Assembly: GCA_947307015.1 (NCBI GenBank)
Contig: CAMZHV010000001.1
Location: forward strand, 76,846-140,845
Length of the DNA: 64,000 nucleotides
From: an uncultured Prevotellaceae bacterium
GTDB lineage: Bacteria; Bacteroidota; Bacteroidia; Bacteroidales; Bacteroidaceae
Direction: 5' to 3'
The notes under the pieces are model-generated. The model made no database searches. It was not told where the DNA came from and worked only from the letters and a program-made list of their open reading frames with translations. A program made the position numbers and the translations under genes. This document shows, piece by piece, positions 28,541-38,153 of the stretch; position 1 is the first letter of the stretch; every line of letters starts with the position of its first letter.

Positions 28541-28685
28541 AAAGTGAAAAGTGAAAATTGAAATATTGATAATTGAAATATTGATAATTGAAAATAAACC
28601 CTCAAACAAATTTTCCGTCAAAGGAGAGAAAAACTATATTCAAAAACCCGTTTAGTATGTTGCCGTTCCACGGCAACCCCAATCA

Positions 28686-29216
28686 ATGAAGAATATGAAA
28701 AAGTTAATGATTATCATGCTGGCCGCAATAGCCTTAGGTTACAGCCAGCCCGCAGCCGCTCAGAAGTTCGTGCTCATCGATATGGAGTACATTCTCAAGA
28801 ACATTCCGGCTTACGAGCGTGCCAACGAGCAGCTCAACCAGATCTCCCGCAAATGGCAGGCAGAAGTTGAGGCGCTCACTGCAGAAGCCCAGCAGCTCTA
28901 CAAGACCTACCAGAGTGAGGCCGTGTTCCTCAGCGCCGAGCAGAAGAAAGAGCGTGAGGCTGCCATCGTCGCCAAGGAGAAAGAAGCCGCTGAGCTTAAG
29001 AAAAAATACTTCGGCCCCGAAGGCGAACTCTTCAAGAAGCGCGAGAGTCTCATGACGCCTATTCAAGACGAAATCTACACCGCCGTTAAGGAAATCTGCG
29101 AGAGCAAAGGCTACAGCCTCGTGCTTGACCGCGCCTCTGACAGCGGTATCATCTTCGCCTCCCCCAAGATCGACATCTCCGCCGATGTCCTTTCCAAACT
29201 GGGCTATGGCTATTAA
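28686..29216 (+). CDS. OmpH/Skp family periplasmic chaperone (1)
   Basis: Signal peptide, KFVLIDMEYILKNIPAYERANEQLNQISRKWQ, coiled-coil. Confidence 0.88.
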   Translation: MKNMKKLMIIMLAAIALGYSQPAAAQKFVLIDMEYILKNIPAYERANEQLNQISRKWQAEVEALTAEAQQLYKTYQSEAVFLSAEQKKEREAAIVAKEKEAAELKKKYFGPEGELFKKRESLMTPIQDEIYTAVKEICESKGYSLVLDRASDSGIIFASPKIDISADVLSKLGYGY

Positions 29217-29262
29217 ACATTAAAACAACAATCATCAAAACAATCACATCAATCCAAACAAA

Positions 29263-29763
29263 ATGAAAAAAATCTTATTTGCAGCTTTTATGCTGCTTGC
29301 TCCTCTCGCCGTCTCGGCACAGAAATTCGGACACTTCAGCTCTGCTGAAATCGTGCAGCAGATGCCTGAATACGTCACCGCACAAAACGAGATTCAGACA
29401 CTTGCCCAGCAGTACGAAGGCGACCTCAAGCGTATGCAAGAGGAGCTCCAGAAGAAGAGCGAGGAATTTGATAAAGAACAGGCCAACCTCCTCGAGAATA
29501 TGCGCCAGCGCCGTCAGGCAGAGCTTCAGGACCTCTACCAGCGCTACACCCAGAGCCAGCAGGACTACCAGCAGGCTTTGCAGAAAGCCCAGGCCGAGAA
29601 GCTGCAGGCAATCTCCGACAAGGTCACTGAGGCTGTCAAGAAGATTGGCGACGAGGGCGGCTACGTCTACATCATGGACACAACCATGGGTGTACCTTAC
29701 ATCAGCACCAAACTCAGCACGGACATCACGCCCGAGCTCAAGAAGGCGCTGGGTATCCAGTAA
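29263..29763 (+). CDS. OmpH/Skp family periplasmic chaperone (2)
   Basis: KFGHFSSAEIVQQMPEYVTAQNEIQTLAQQYEGDLKRMQEEL. Confidence 0.88.
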   Translation: MKKILFAAFMLLAPLAVSAQKFGHFSSAEIVQQMPEYVTAQNEIQTLAQQYEGDLKRMQEELQKKSEEFDKEQANLLENMRQRRQAELQDLYQRYTQSQQDYQQALQKAQAEKLQAISDKVTEAVKKIGDEGGYVYIMDTTMGVPYISTKLSTDITPELKKALGIQ

Positions 29764-29790
29764 ACTCTTCAACTTGTCAACTCATCAATT

Positions 29791-30357
29791 ATGAAATCAT
29801 TATTCGCCACGCTACTCCTCGCCCTCGTTCCATTCCTCGGAGCGAGTGCGCAGGAGCAGTCGGCAGCAAATCCTGCAGAGACGCAGGCTGTCACTGTGCC
29901 GCAGTTCGGTTACCTCAGCTATAATGCCGTCTTCCAGCAGATGCCCGACTTCCAGAAAGCTAAGGAGGAGTTTGCTGCCTTGAAAGCTAAGTACGATGCT
30001 GAGGCCACGCGTGCCGAGGAGGAATTTCAGCGCAAATTTGCCGATTTCCTCCAGGGGCAGAAGGACTTCCCCAAGAGCATCCTGCAGAAGCGACAGGCTG
30101 AGTTGCAGGAGCTCATGGACAAGAGCGTCAACTTCCGCACCGAGGCACAGCGTCTCCTCGCCGAAGCTGAAGCCAAACTGCAGGCTCCCGTTGCCGAACG
30201 CCTCAACGAGGCCATCCGCACCATTGCCGCCAAGCGAGGCTTCATCGTTGTCCTCAACACCGACGGCAACGCGGTGCCTTTCATCCATCCGCAGGCGGGC
30301 GTCGACATCACCGATGCTGTGCTCGAACTGCTGGTTCCGACACAGAAAGCAGAGTGA
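29791..30357 (+). CDS. OmpH/Skp family periplasmic chaperone (3)
   Basis: QFGYLSYNAVFQQMPDFQKAKEEFAALKAKYDAEATRAEEEFQRKFADF. Confidence 0.85.
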   Translation: MKSLFATLLLALVPFLGASAQEQSAANPAETQAVTVPQFGYLSYNAVFQQMPDFQKAKEEFAALKAKYDAEATRAEEEFQRKFADFLQGQKDFPKSILQKRQAELQELMDKSVNFRTEAQRLLAEAEAKLQAPVAERLNEAIRTIAAKRGFIVVLNTDGNAVPFIHPQAGVDITDAVLELLVPTQKAE

Positions 30358-30404
30358 CAACCCTCTGCTTTCATCCTTAAAAACGTTAAACACTCAACTA
30401 AGCC

Positions 30405-31220
30405 TTGTCCCCTATTGGCGTCTTTGACAGTGGCTATGGCGGTCTCACCGTCTTGCGCGAGATTCGTCAGCTAATGCCTGAGTACGATTACTTGTATTTA
30501 GGAGACAATGCCCGTGCCCCCTATGGTCCGCGCAGCTTCGAGCGTGTCTATGAGTTCACGCTGCAAGCTGTGCGGCGTCTTTTTGATATGGGCTGCCCGC
30601 TCATTATCCTCGCCTGCAATACTGCCTCGGCCAAAGCCCTCCGCACTATTCAGCAGCGCGACCTACCATTGATCGACCCTTCGCGGCGCGTCCTCGGCGT
30701 CATCCGTCCCACGGTCGAAGTCGTGGGCGAGCTCACTCAGACACGCCATGTGGGCATCGTCGCCACGCAAGGCACCATCAACAGCCGTACCTATGAGCTG
30801 GAGATGGCTAAGCTTCATCCGGACATCACGGTAACAGGCCAGGCCTGTCCCATGTGGGTGCCGCTTGTTGAGAACGATGAAGCCGACAGTCCTGCCGCAG
30901 ACTACTTCGTGCATCGCGACATCAATCGCTTGCTTGAACGTGATCCGCAGATCGACACCATCATCCTTGGCTGCACCCATTTCCCTATACTTTATAATAA
31001 GGTATGCGCGCACACACCCGCGAACATTCGTCTAATCTCCCAAGGTGAATATGTCGCCAGCAGCCTTCAGGATTATCTCTCCCGCCATCAGGACATCGCG
31101 GCACGCCTCTCGCGGCAGGGTCAAGCGCGCTTCCTGACCACAGAGCAACCCTCTAACTTCGCTCCTTCTGCCACCCTTTTCCTTGGACATCCCGTCGAAG
31201 CTGAACAAATCACGTTGTAA
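30405..31220 (+). CDS. murI: Glutamate racemase
   Basis: IGVFDSGYGGLTVLREI, LYLGDNARAPYG, ILACNTASA, LGCTHFPIL; TTG start. Confidence 0.93.
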   Translation: MSPIGVFDSGYGGLTVLREIRQLMPEYDYLYLGDNARAPYGPRSFERVYEFTLQAVRRLFDMGCPLIILACNTASAKALRTIQQRDLPLIDPSRRVLGVIRPTVEVVGELTQTRHVGIVATQGTINSRTYELEMAKLHPDITVTGQACPMWVPLVENDEADSPAADYFVHRDINRLLERDPQIDTIILGCTHFPILYNKVCAHTPANIRLISQGEYVASSLQDYLSRHQDIAARLSRQGQARFLTTEQPSNFAPSATLFLGHPVEAEQITL

Positions 31221-31227
31221 ACAGTAA

Positions 31228-32376
31228 TCACTCCCTTCCAAACAACCATTTCTTGAGGAAGGGGCTGACGCGTAGGACGTTGCTCGTGAGGATGGAGAAG
31301 GCTATAACGAGTAAGGCTACGACGAGAGCGGCAGTACCTTCGAGCACGAAGTTCTCGGGATGAGCCTTGAACCACACGCCGACATCAGGTAGTTTGGGGA
31401 AGAAGAAATAATGAAGGAGGTAAATATCGAGGGTGCGGACACCGATGTACTGCAGGGCATTTCCGATGCGCGTTTCCTTGGTAAACCATGAAGCGTAGTG
31501 GCGGAAGAAAGCTACGATAATCAACACGAGGGCGTACATCGACATCGTGCGCGGCAGATTAGCCCATTGCAGGCGCAGGTTGTGCCACTTCAGGTAATCG
31601 CCGGCACCAAGGAAAGCCACGGCGATGAGCAGGGGGAAAAACCACTTGGAGTCAAACAATCGCTGCACCTGTCCCCAGTAGCGATGGACGAGGTTGCCGA
31701 GGAGGAAGAAATGGAAATTGCGCGCGAACTCCGTGATGCTCGTCACCTTCCAGAAATCCTCCTTGTACCACGAGAACCATGATGGCATATACAGCGTGGC
31801 GTAGGCAAAAAGGGATAAAGCCCAGAGAATGACAAGAGCAACGGACTCTCCCCCTGCCCTCCCTGTTAGGGAGGGAGCAGTCACTTCGCTGCTTACAAAT
31901 GATTCTGCTCCCTCCCTAACAGGGAGGGCGGGGGGAGAGTCTGAGCATCGTCTTGCGATCCAGCACACCGCATAATACACCAGGAACATCTCCAGCAGCA
32001 CCATGGTGAACCAGTAGCCACCCTTAGTGGGACTCGTCCATGCCTCTTCCATCCTCGGCCAGAAGTGCTTGGCTGAGATGGCAATATAAGCGGTCATGAA
32101 TACGACGGTGGGGATGATCTGCACGCGCAGCTTTTTAGCGACAAGTCGACCAGTGTCTCCGAGGCTCCACGAGAACGATGCCTTGTAGGCAAGGAAACCA
32201 CTAATGAAGAAGAACAAAGGCATACGGAACAGCAGGCACAGCGACATGAACATCGAATACTTCGTGTTCGTGTCGAAGCCGAAGCCGTAGATGTGGTTCG
32301 TCACGACCATGAGCATCGTGAAACCGCGCAGGGCATCGAGCCATTCGAGACGTGTTGAGGAGTGAAGGTTGTTCAT
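31228..32376 (-). CDS. Acyltransferase family 3 membrane protein
   Basis: RLEWLDALRGFTMLMVVTNHIYGF; multi-TM; contains a 30+ aa element-derived insertion. Confidence 0.85.
   Translation of the reverse strand: MNNLHSSTRLEWLDALRGFTMLMVVTNHIYGFGFDTNTKYSMFMSLCLLFRMPLFFFISGFLAYKASFSWSLGDTGRLVAKKLRVQIIPTVVFMTAYIAISAKHFWPRMEEAWTSPTKGGYWFTMVLLEMFLVYYAVCWIARRCSDSPPALPVREGAESFVSSEVTAPSLTGRAGGESVALVILWALSLFAYATLYMPSWFSWYKEDFWKVTSITEFARNFHFFLLGNLVHRYWGQVQRLFDSKWFFPLLIAVAFLGAGDYLKWHNLRLQWANLPRTMSMYALVLIIVAFFRHYASWFTKETRIGNALQYIGVRTLDIYLLHYFFFPKLPDVGVWFKAHPENFVLEGTAALVVALLVIAFSILTSNVLRVSPFLKKWLFGRE
31843..31942. repeat. Composite inverted pair of the GC-rich palindromic element (copy C), in frame inside the acyltransferase gene
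   Basis: ggactctccccctgccctccctgttagggagggagcagtcactt ... attctgctccctccctaacagggagggcggggggagagtct. Confidence 0.88.
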
Positions 32377-33182
32377 CGGTCAAATATTTCGAGTCTGTTC
32401 ACGTGCCCTTGTACGTGGTCGAGATTAGGCAGCTGCATGTAGTCGCCGTACTGCGTCTGCAACATGTGGTGGCTGTTACCGGGAACGGAGAGTTGTACAC
32501 CCTCGAACTCATGCGTCGTGAGGGGGAATATATCGCGCTCGTCATAGACGATGCGGAAGGGTATGCCGTAGTCATAGGTCAGCGTGCTGCCGCCTGTCAC
32601 GCGGCTGATAAAGCGAAGTAGGGGAAAGGTGAGATGCTTGTTCATCCACGTGATGGCCCGTATGCGTTTCATCGCCCATTCACGGTTCTTGGCTGTGCGG
32701 AAAATCTTGAAGGTATGGCCTTGCAAGGGTTCGGCTATGATGTGTGTCCAGAGCCGCATCCGCTCGAAGGGAAAGATGTCGATATAGACGCCTCGCTCAC
32801 GAAAGACCTGATCGTAGGGACATTCCTCCTCGAGGAGCGAATGTCTATGGCGGAGTTTGGCGAAGAAATAGAAGTAGTTGGGGTCGGTATCGTTGGTCTG
32901 CAGGGCGATGTGCGGGGGCAGTTCCTTGGGTAGCACCTCCATCAGTCGCAGGTAGTCCTTGCGCAACAGCCCCACGTCGAGGTCATCATCCCAAGGTATG
33001 AAGCCGTTGTGACGGATTGCGCCTAAGAGCGTTCCTCCGTAGAGGAAATAGGGGATGTTATGCTTTCGGCAGATGCGATCCAACTCGGTTACCATCTCCA
33101 GCATGATCGTCTGCTGGCTGTGGAGCACGGAGCCATCTGGATTGAATCTTTCCTTAAGTTCTTTGGCATTGAATGCACTCAT
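32373..33182 (-). CDS. LicD family phosphotransferase
   Basis: CRKHNIPYFLYGGTLLGAIRHNGFIPWDDDLDVGLLRKDY; 4-nt overlap with the acyltransferase start. Confidence 0.92.
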   Translation of the reverse strand: MSAFNAKELKERFNPDGSVLHSQQTIMLEMVTELDRICRKHNIPYFLYGGTLLGAIRHNGFIPWDDDLDVGLLRKDYLRLMEVLPKELPPHIALQTNDTDPNYFYFFAKLRHRHSLLEEECPYDQVFRERGVYIDIFPFERMRLWTHIIAEPLQGHTFKIFRTAKNREWAMKRIRAITWMNKHLTFPLLRFISRVTGGSTLTYDYGIPFRIVYDERDIFPLTTHEFEGVQLSVPGNSHHMLQTQYGDYMQLPNLDHVQGHVNRLEIFDR

Positions 33183-33326
33183 GACAAGTCAATTTTGTCC
33201 GTTTAGAGATGCAAAGTTAGGCAAAAAGCAGCAAAAAGCAAGCTTTTCAAGTAAAAAGATTTTCAAAAGACACTATTTATCATCAGAAATGCCTACCTTT
33301 GCGGGCAGTAAAGCAAAAAATGGGAC

Positions 33327-33761
33327 ATGATTATCGGATACACGACAGGCGTCTATGACCTTTTTCACATTGGTCACCTGAATCTGCTCAAAAATGCCAA
33401 GGGAATGTGCGACAAGCTGATTGTCGGCGTCACCGTGGATGAATTGGTTGCATACAAAGGCAAGAAAGCGATGATTCCCTTCGAGGACCGCATCGAGATT
33501 GTTCGCAGCATCAAGTACGTAGATGCTGCCGTTCCGCAGTACGATATGGACAAACTGGCAGCCTGCAAAAAGCTGGGTGCCAAGCTGCTCTTTGTCGGCG
33601 ATGACTGGTACGGTACGGAGAAATGGCAGGAGTACGAGAAGCAGTTTGCGGCCGAAGGCATCAAGATTGTCTATTTCCCTTATACGCAAGGCATTTCATC
33701 CACGCAGATTACCAAGGCGTTGGACGCTGTTAGAGGTGAGAACCTGAAAGATGTGAAGTAA
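33327..33761 (+). CDS. Glycerol-3-phosphate cytidylyltransferase-like nucleotidyltransferase
   Basis: GVYDLFHIGHLNLLKNAK; GISSTQITK. Confidence 0.88.
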   Translation: MIIGYTTGVYDLFHIGHLNLLKNAKGMCDKLIVGVTVDELVAYKGKKAMIPFEDRIEIVRSIKYVDAAVPQYDMDKLAACKKLGAKLLFVGDDWYGTEKWQEYEKQFAAEGIKIVYFPYTQGISSTQITKALDAVRGENLKDVK

Positions 33762-33787
33762 ATGTTTATCGAAAACGATAGTAGACT

Positions 33788-34831
33788 ATGATTATTGACA
33801 AGGATTTCTGTTTGAGTTCGTATATTGCTTTCCGTTACTTGTGGAAGGACGGTGTGGAGTTCGCTGAGGGCTTCCAACACAAGAACTATCGTCCTGCGGA
33901 TGACCGTGAGCGCATCCCCGTTCGGACATCCGAGGACATCGACCGCGAGATACAGAAGCAGTTCGACGCATTATATAAAAAGTACGACAATATAGGCATT
34001 CTTCTTTCCGGAGGTATGGACAGCGCATGTCTCTCCTCGTACCTCCGTCCGGGCAGCCACGCCTATACCTTCAACTCGGTCTCAGGAGTCTTCGATGCCG
34101 ACATTGAGCGTGCTCGGAAATACTGCGAGAAGTGGCAGCTGAACCACCACCTGATCGACATCACGATGGAAGACTATGAGCGCTACACGCCCATTGTCAT
34201 GCGCCATAAGTTTGCCCCTGTACATTCCATCGAGCCGCAGATCTATAAAGCGGCCGAACTGGCTAAGCGCGACGGTGTACAACTGATGATTGTCGGAGAG
34301 AGCGCCGACCTGATTTTCGGCGGTATGGATAAGCTCATCAGCCCGGAATGGACGTTCGATGCCTTTGTGAAGCGTTACACATTTCTCGACCCGGAGTTGG
34401 TGCTTACACAACCCATCAGCCAAGCTGAGGTCTATGAGAAATACCGCAGGGGTCAGGACGGCATCGATTACTTCCGCTTCATGGATGAGATTTTCGCTGT
34501 GGAAAGTTCCGGTTCCTACCTGAACGCCTTCGGCGCTGCCTGGCTGCCATACTATGACCCGTATGCCCTGTTGGTAATGGCCGACCCGCTGGATATCAAC
34601 CGTGTGCGGAACGGCGAGCCCAAGTACCTTGTGCGTGGGCTCTATGCCATCAAGTACCCTGAGCTGGAAATCCCATTCAAGATTCCCATGCCGCGTCCCG
34701 TCGATGCGGTCTTCAAGGACTGGAACGGCCCCACCCGTCCGGAGTTTCGGAAGGATATTCCCATGCAGTCGCTCACAGGCAACCAGAAGTGGCAGCTATG
34801 GTGCGCAGAGCAGTTCCTTAACAGCCTATAG
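33788..34831 (+). CDS. Stand-alone asparagine synthase-type PP-loop ATPase (no glutaminase domain)
   Basis: IGILLSGGMDSACLSSYL PP-loop; LMIVGESADLIFGGMDKL; starts without Cys2 or an amidotransferase domain. Confidence 0.78.
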   Translation: MIIDKDFCLSSYIAFRYLWKDGVEFAEGFQHKNYRPADDRERIPVRTSEDIDREIQKQFDALYKKYDNIGILLSGGMDSACLSSYLRPGSHAYTFNSVSGVFDADIERARKYCEKWQLNHHLIDITMEDYERYTPIVMRHKFAPVHSIEPQIYKAAELAKRDGVQLMIVGESADLIFGGMDKLISPEWTFDAFVKRYTFLDPELVLTQPISQAEVYEKYRRGQDGIDYFRFMDEIFAVESSGSYLNAFGAAWLPYYDPYALLVMADPLDINRVRNGEPKYLVRGLYAIKYPELEIPFKIPMPRPVDAVFKDWNGPTRPEFRKDIPMQSLTGNQKWQLWCAEQFLNSL

Positions 34832-34839
34832 CAAGTTTT

Positions 34840-36276
34840 TTAGAAGTCTTCTTGGAACAGCGGGTCTTCGGGCATGACCATCGTGGGTTTCTGCTCGAAT
34901 TCGCGCAGGAGGTTTTCGGGCACGTATTCCTTGTCAACGACCAGGCGGAACATGTATTCGCGGAACCAGCGGGCAGACATGATGATGTAGCCGTTGGCGC
35001 CCGAGGCGGTGCCCCACGAGTTCTCGACCTTCCATTTCAACGGTTTGTTGGCAGCATCGAGATCCACAGCGGTGAGCGTCATGGCGTGGGTGGAGCCGCT
35101 GTCGAAGGTGGCGATGCGGTCGGCCTTGTTCATGGGGAAAGTGGTGCCCATGAGTGAGGCGTAGTCGAAGTTCTCGGTGTCGGCATAGCCGCGCTTGCGG
35201 TCGAGGAACTTGCCTACGTCGTAGCTGCTGTAGAGCTTGCGACCGGCCTTCAGCTGGGCGATGGCGAGATGTTCGATATCCTCCATCGGCAGGTTCAGGT
35301 ACTTCCAGTTCATACCGTCGTAGGTGTGGCGGTCCCATTCCACCTCGTAAGTCTTGTGGTACTCGCGGCGCGGGTCGTTCATCACCATGATGAAGGAACC
35401 TACGAGCTGACGGTCACCCATGATTTCGGCGTAGAATGACTGTGGGGTGTAGTGCTTCACGGCGGTGCGCGTCTTGCCGTTCTTGTCGCGGAAGGCGTAG
35501 TCGAACTCCTTGACGGGTTCGCCCAGCGTGAGCACAAGCATACGGTATATCTCGCTAAGCATCTCTGTCTTACGCTTCGTGATTGCATCAGCCTTCTTCT
35601 TGTCTGCCACCATCTTCCGCAGCTCGAGGCCATATTCACGCAGCTTGGAGGTGATGAGCGACCGCATCTTTGACGTGTTCTCAGCTGAATAGGTCTCGGG
35701 CACAATCTCTGCCGGCACGAGGCCGTACTTGGGTACTAAGTCTGCCAAGCCGCAGAAGGTGCCGCCGTCGCCGATGGGATGCTGGAAGAAGAAACGTGGG
35801 CGCTCGCTCTCCAAGGGCTCCTTGGCGCAGTCGGTGACGCCCTGCAACATCAGGTTGGCCTTCTCCAACTGGTCGTAGAAGAATAGGTAATCCTGCGAGA
35901 AGACGACGGTGAGCGAGTCGTCGTGTTGACGCGAGAAATCGCCGCGCAGCACGTTCAGACCCGAGAACATCCAGCAGCGGCCACTGGACTTCTGATCGGT
36001 AATGCTCTGCTTGGGCGTCTCCACGCAGAACTGCGTGTCGATGGCCCCAGCGTTGGCACGGTTCTTCGCCAGGTCGTCGATGGCGTTGACGGCGAGTGCG
36101 TTGGAGATGGCGTTGGTGAGGGCACGATAAGTGGCGTTGCCTGCATTGGTCTGCTGTGCCGCCTCGATGGTGGTGAGCATCTCCTGCGAGATGCCCCCGC
36201 CCGCTGTCTTCTGGGCAGCAACGAAAGTGCTACCACTCACGAAGAACAAGCTAAATAAAAGATTTCTTGTAGTCAT
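34840..36276 (-). CDS. C1 family (aminopeptidase C-like) cysteine peptidase, secreted
   Basis: QKSSGRCWMFSGLNVLRGDF; STHAMTLTAVDLDAANKPLKWKVENSWG. Confidence 0.92.
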   Translation of the reverse strand: MTTRNLLFSLFFVSGSTFVAAQKTAGGGISQEMLTTIEAAQQTNAGNATYRALTNAISNALAVNAIDDLAKNRANAGAIDTQFCVETPKQSITDQKSSGRCWMFSGLNVLRGDFSRQHDDSLTVVFSQDYLFFYDQLEKANLMLQGVTDCAKEPLESERPRFFFQHPIGDGGTFCGLADLVPKYGLVPAEIVPETYSAENTSKMRSLITSKLREYGLELRKMVADKKKADAITKRKTEMLSEIYRMLVLTLGEPVKEFDYAFRDKNGKTRTAVKHYTPQSFYAEIMGDRQLVGSFIMVMNDPRREYHKTYEVEWDRHTYDGMNWKYLNLPMEDIEHLAIAQLKAGRKLYSSYDVGKFLDRKRGYADTENFDYASLMGTTFPMNKADRIATFDSGSTHAMTLTAVDLDAANKPLKWKVENSWGTASGANGYIIMSARWFREYMFRLVVDKEYVPENLLREFEQKPTMVMPEDPLFQEDF

Positions 36277-36572
36277 AGTGTTTGAATTTATTATTCCTTG
36301 TATATATAGACTTTCTCATATTTATAACGTTTTGTAGCTGTTCTATTGTTCTGTGACATTCTCAATTACTTCCCAATAGCCACCCTTATCACCTCCTATA
36401 CGACGGATGCGATTCTCCTTTTTCAATATTTGGCTTGTGATATTGAATACCAATTGTATTGATTATAGCTGTTCTATCCATTTTATTGTTGACTTTATTA
36501 ATTGTTTTTCTTTCTCTTTCCTTATCACATCCAGAACCTTTCCGTTATACGAAAAGTATTTTGCACCAATGT

Positions 36573-37439
36573 TTAATCCGTCAATCGATTATTACTGGTT
36601 AATTTTTTGAATCTATGTTCTGCGTTTTGCTCATCGAGAACCCGCAACTGCTCTTTTGCAATACGTTGAAGTATATCAAAGCGTAGGTTGCGAGGCATGT
36701 CTTGCTTAATAAGCTCGGCATTGATTGATTCCAAGTTGGAAAGTACCACCAATTCATTGATAGATGCTGTGTCGCGCATGTTCAACTTCTTTGCTAATTC
36801 AGGATTGGCTTCTTCCCAATCTTTAGCGGTATAACCGAATAGGGCGAGGTTGAGCAAATCAGCTTCCGTGGCGTAAACGATGCCTTCCTTCTTCTTGGCA
36901 ATAGATATTTTGGGGATGATGATATTCTTGATGGCATCGGTATGCAATGTATAATTGGCTTTTGCAAGAATGCGCTTCACGTCCCAGTGTTGAAGCAATG
37001 GGTTACTTTGTTCTTCCTTGAGTTGTTGGTATTCCTTGACAACATAGAGTTGGAAGGTGGGGCTGAGCCACATTCCGAAATTAAAAGCAATGTCTTTATG
37101 GGCGTATGTACCTCCATAGCGTCCAGCTTTGGAATAAATACCTATGGCATTGGTCTTCTCTGCCCATTCTTTGGGAGTTAGAGAGAAGGCATTCAGTCCT
37201 GCCTGCTGTCTAAACCCATCGAATTCGATGGGATTAAACTTCGGATTATGCAATTGCTCCCACACGCCAAGGTATTCGATGGTACTTCGGGATCGCATCC
37301 AGTTTTGAATGATATAGTCAGTTCGCTTTTGGTCTCTGAAACGCGCCATATCTGTCAGGCAGATATAGTCGTTCTCATTGCCTTGAAGCAACACAGAAAT
37401 CTCCGTGCCATTCGCATTTATTTTCTTGGTAGTAGTCAT
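36573..37439 (-). CDS. KilA-N domain protein
   Basis: DYICLTDMARFRDQKRTDYIIQNWMRSRSTIEYLGVWEQLHNPKFNPIEF; GRYGGTYAHKDIAFNFGMWLSPTFQLYVVKEYQQL. Confidence 0.9.
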   Translation of the reverse strand: MTTTKKINANGTEISVLLQGNENDYICLTDMARFRDQKRTDYIIQNWMRSRSTIEYLGVWEQLHNPKFNPIEFDGFRQQAGLNAFSLTPKEWAEKTNAIGIYSKAGRYGGTYAHKDIAFNFGMWLSPTFQLYVVKEYQQLKEEQSNPLLQHWDVKRILAKANYTLHTDAIKNIIIPKISIAKKKEGIVYATEADLLNLALFGYTAKDWEEANPELAKKLNMRDTASINELVVLSNLESINAELIKQDMPRNLRFDILQRIAKEQLRVLDEQNAEHRFKKLTSNNRLTD

Positions 37440-37851
37440 CTGACTAATCTTAGGTCGGTCGAGTTGGTAAACGTGGCCGCAAATATACACATTACTATTC
37501 TATTCTCCAAATTTTTATGAAAATAAAAGGTTTCTATTCTGCTTAATCTATGGATTTGTGCTCTTTTTATCTTTTTGAATATAGTCTTTGAAGTGTAATA
37601 ATGTTGCGAAAGAGGATAAGGTAGATTTGAAATATATCTGCAAATAGTTTATTTTCAATAGGTTTGATATAAAATAGATATTAAGCAGATTTAAATCCTC
37701 TTAATATATATACTCATGGGCTTCTTCATCTTTATCCTTTTGATAGAGCTCTCGGACAATGGCTATCGCTTCGCGTGGCTTGTCAGATGCGTCTATGTCA
37801 ATTGTCTCTGCGTTGCGGAGACTGTGTCTCTCTGAAGCTGTAGCTCGAAAA

Positions 37852-38153
37852 AACAGCCATTTACAAAAAAGGTTTCAGCTTTCAGATTTGCTTGTATCTT
37901 TCTCACATTCAAAGGTTTTCTGGCTGAACCTTTGTCAGCGAGGTTTCAGCAGGTTTCAGCAAGGTTCAGCCCACCCACCCTTTGGGGCATCTCAAAAACC
38001 AAAATCGTCCCAAATGATATAAGGTGTTACTATCATCTGAACCTTGCTGAAACCTGCTGAAACTTAAAACGCAAAGGTTCAGCCTGTATGGCTTTGTACA
38101 ACAGTAGGTTAAACCCCTAAGCTGAAACCTGAAACCTTTTTGATAAATGGCTG
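37852..38153. repeat. Composite island 2: ~119 bp imperfect inverted arms with GGTTTCAGC iterons
   Basis: Left arm 37852-37970 (cagccatttacaaaaaaggtttcag..aggtttcagcaggtttcagcaaggttcagc); right arm 38035-38153 is its imperfect reverse complement. Confidence 0.8.

Noticed and set aside
36407-36610. 67-aa ORF in the AT-rich region upstream of the KilA-N gene end
   Set aside because: Short, low complexity (Phe/Ile/Asn-rich), no ribosome-binding context; probably chance.
37852-38153. CRISPR or tandem repeat array at island 2
   Set aside because: The GGTTTCAGC words are short and arranged as inverted arms, with no regular repeat-spacer structure.
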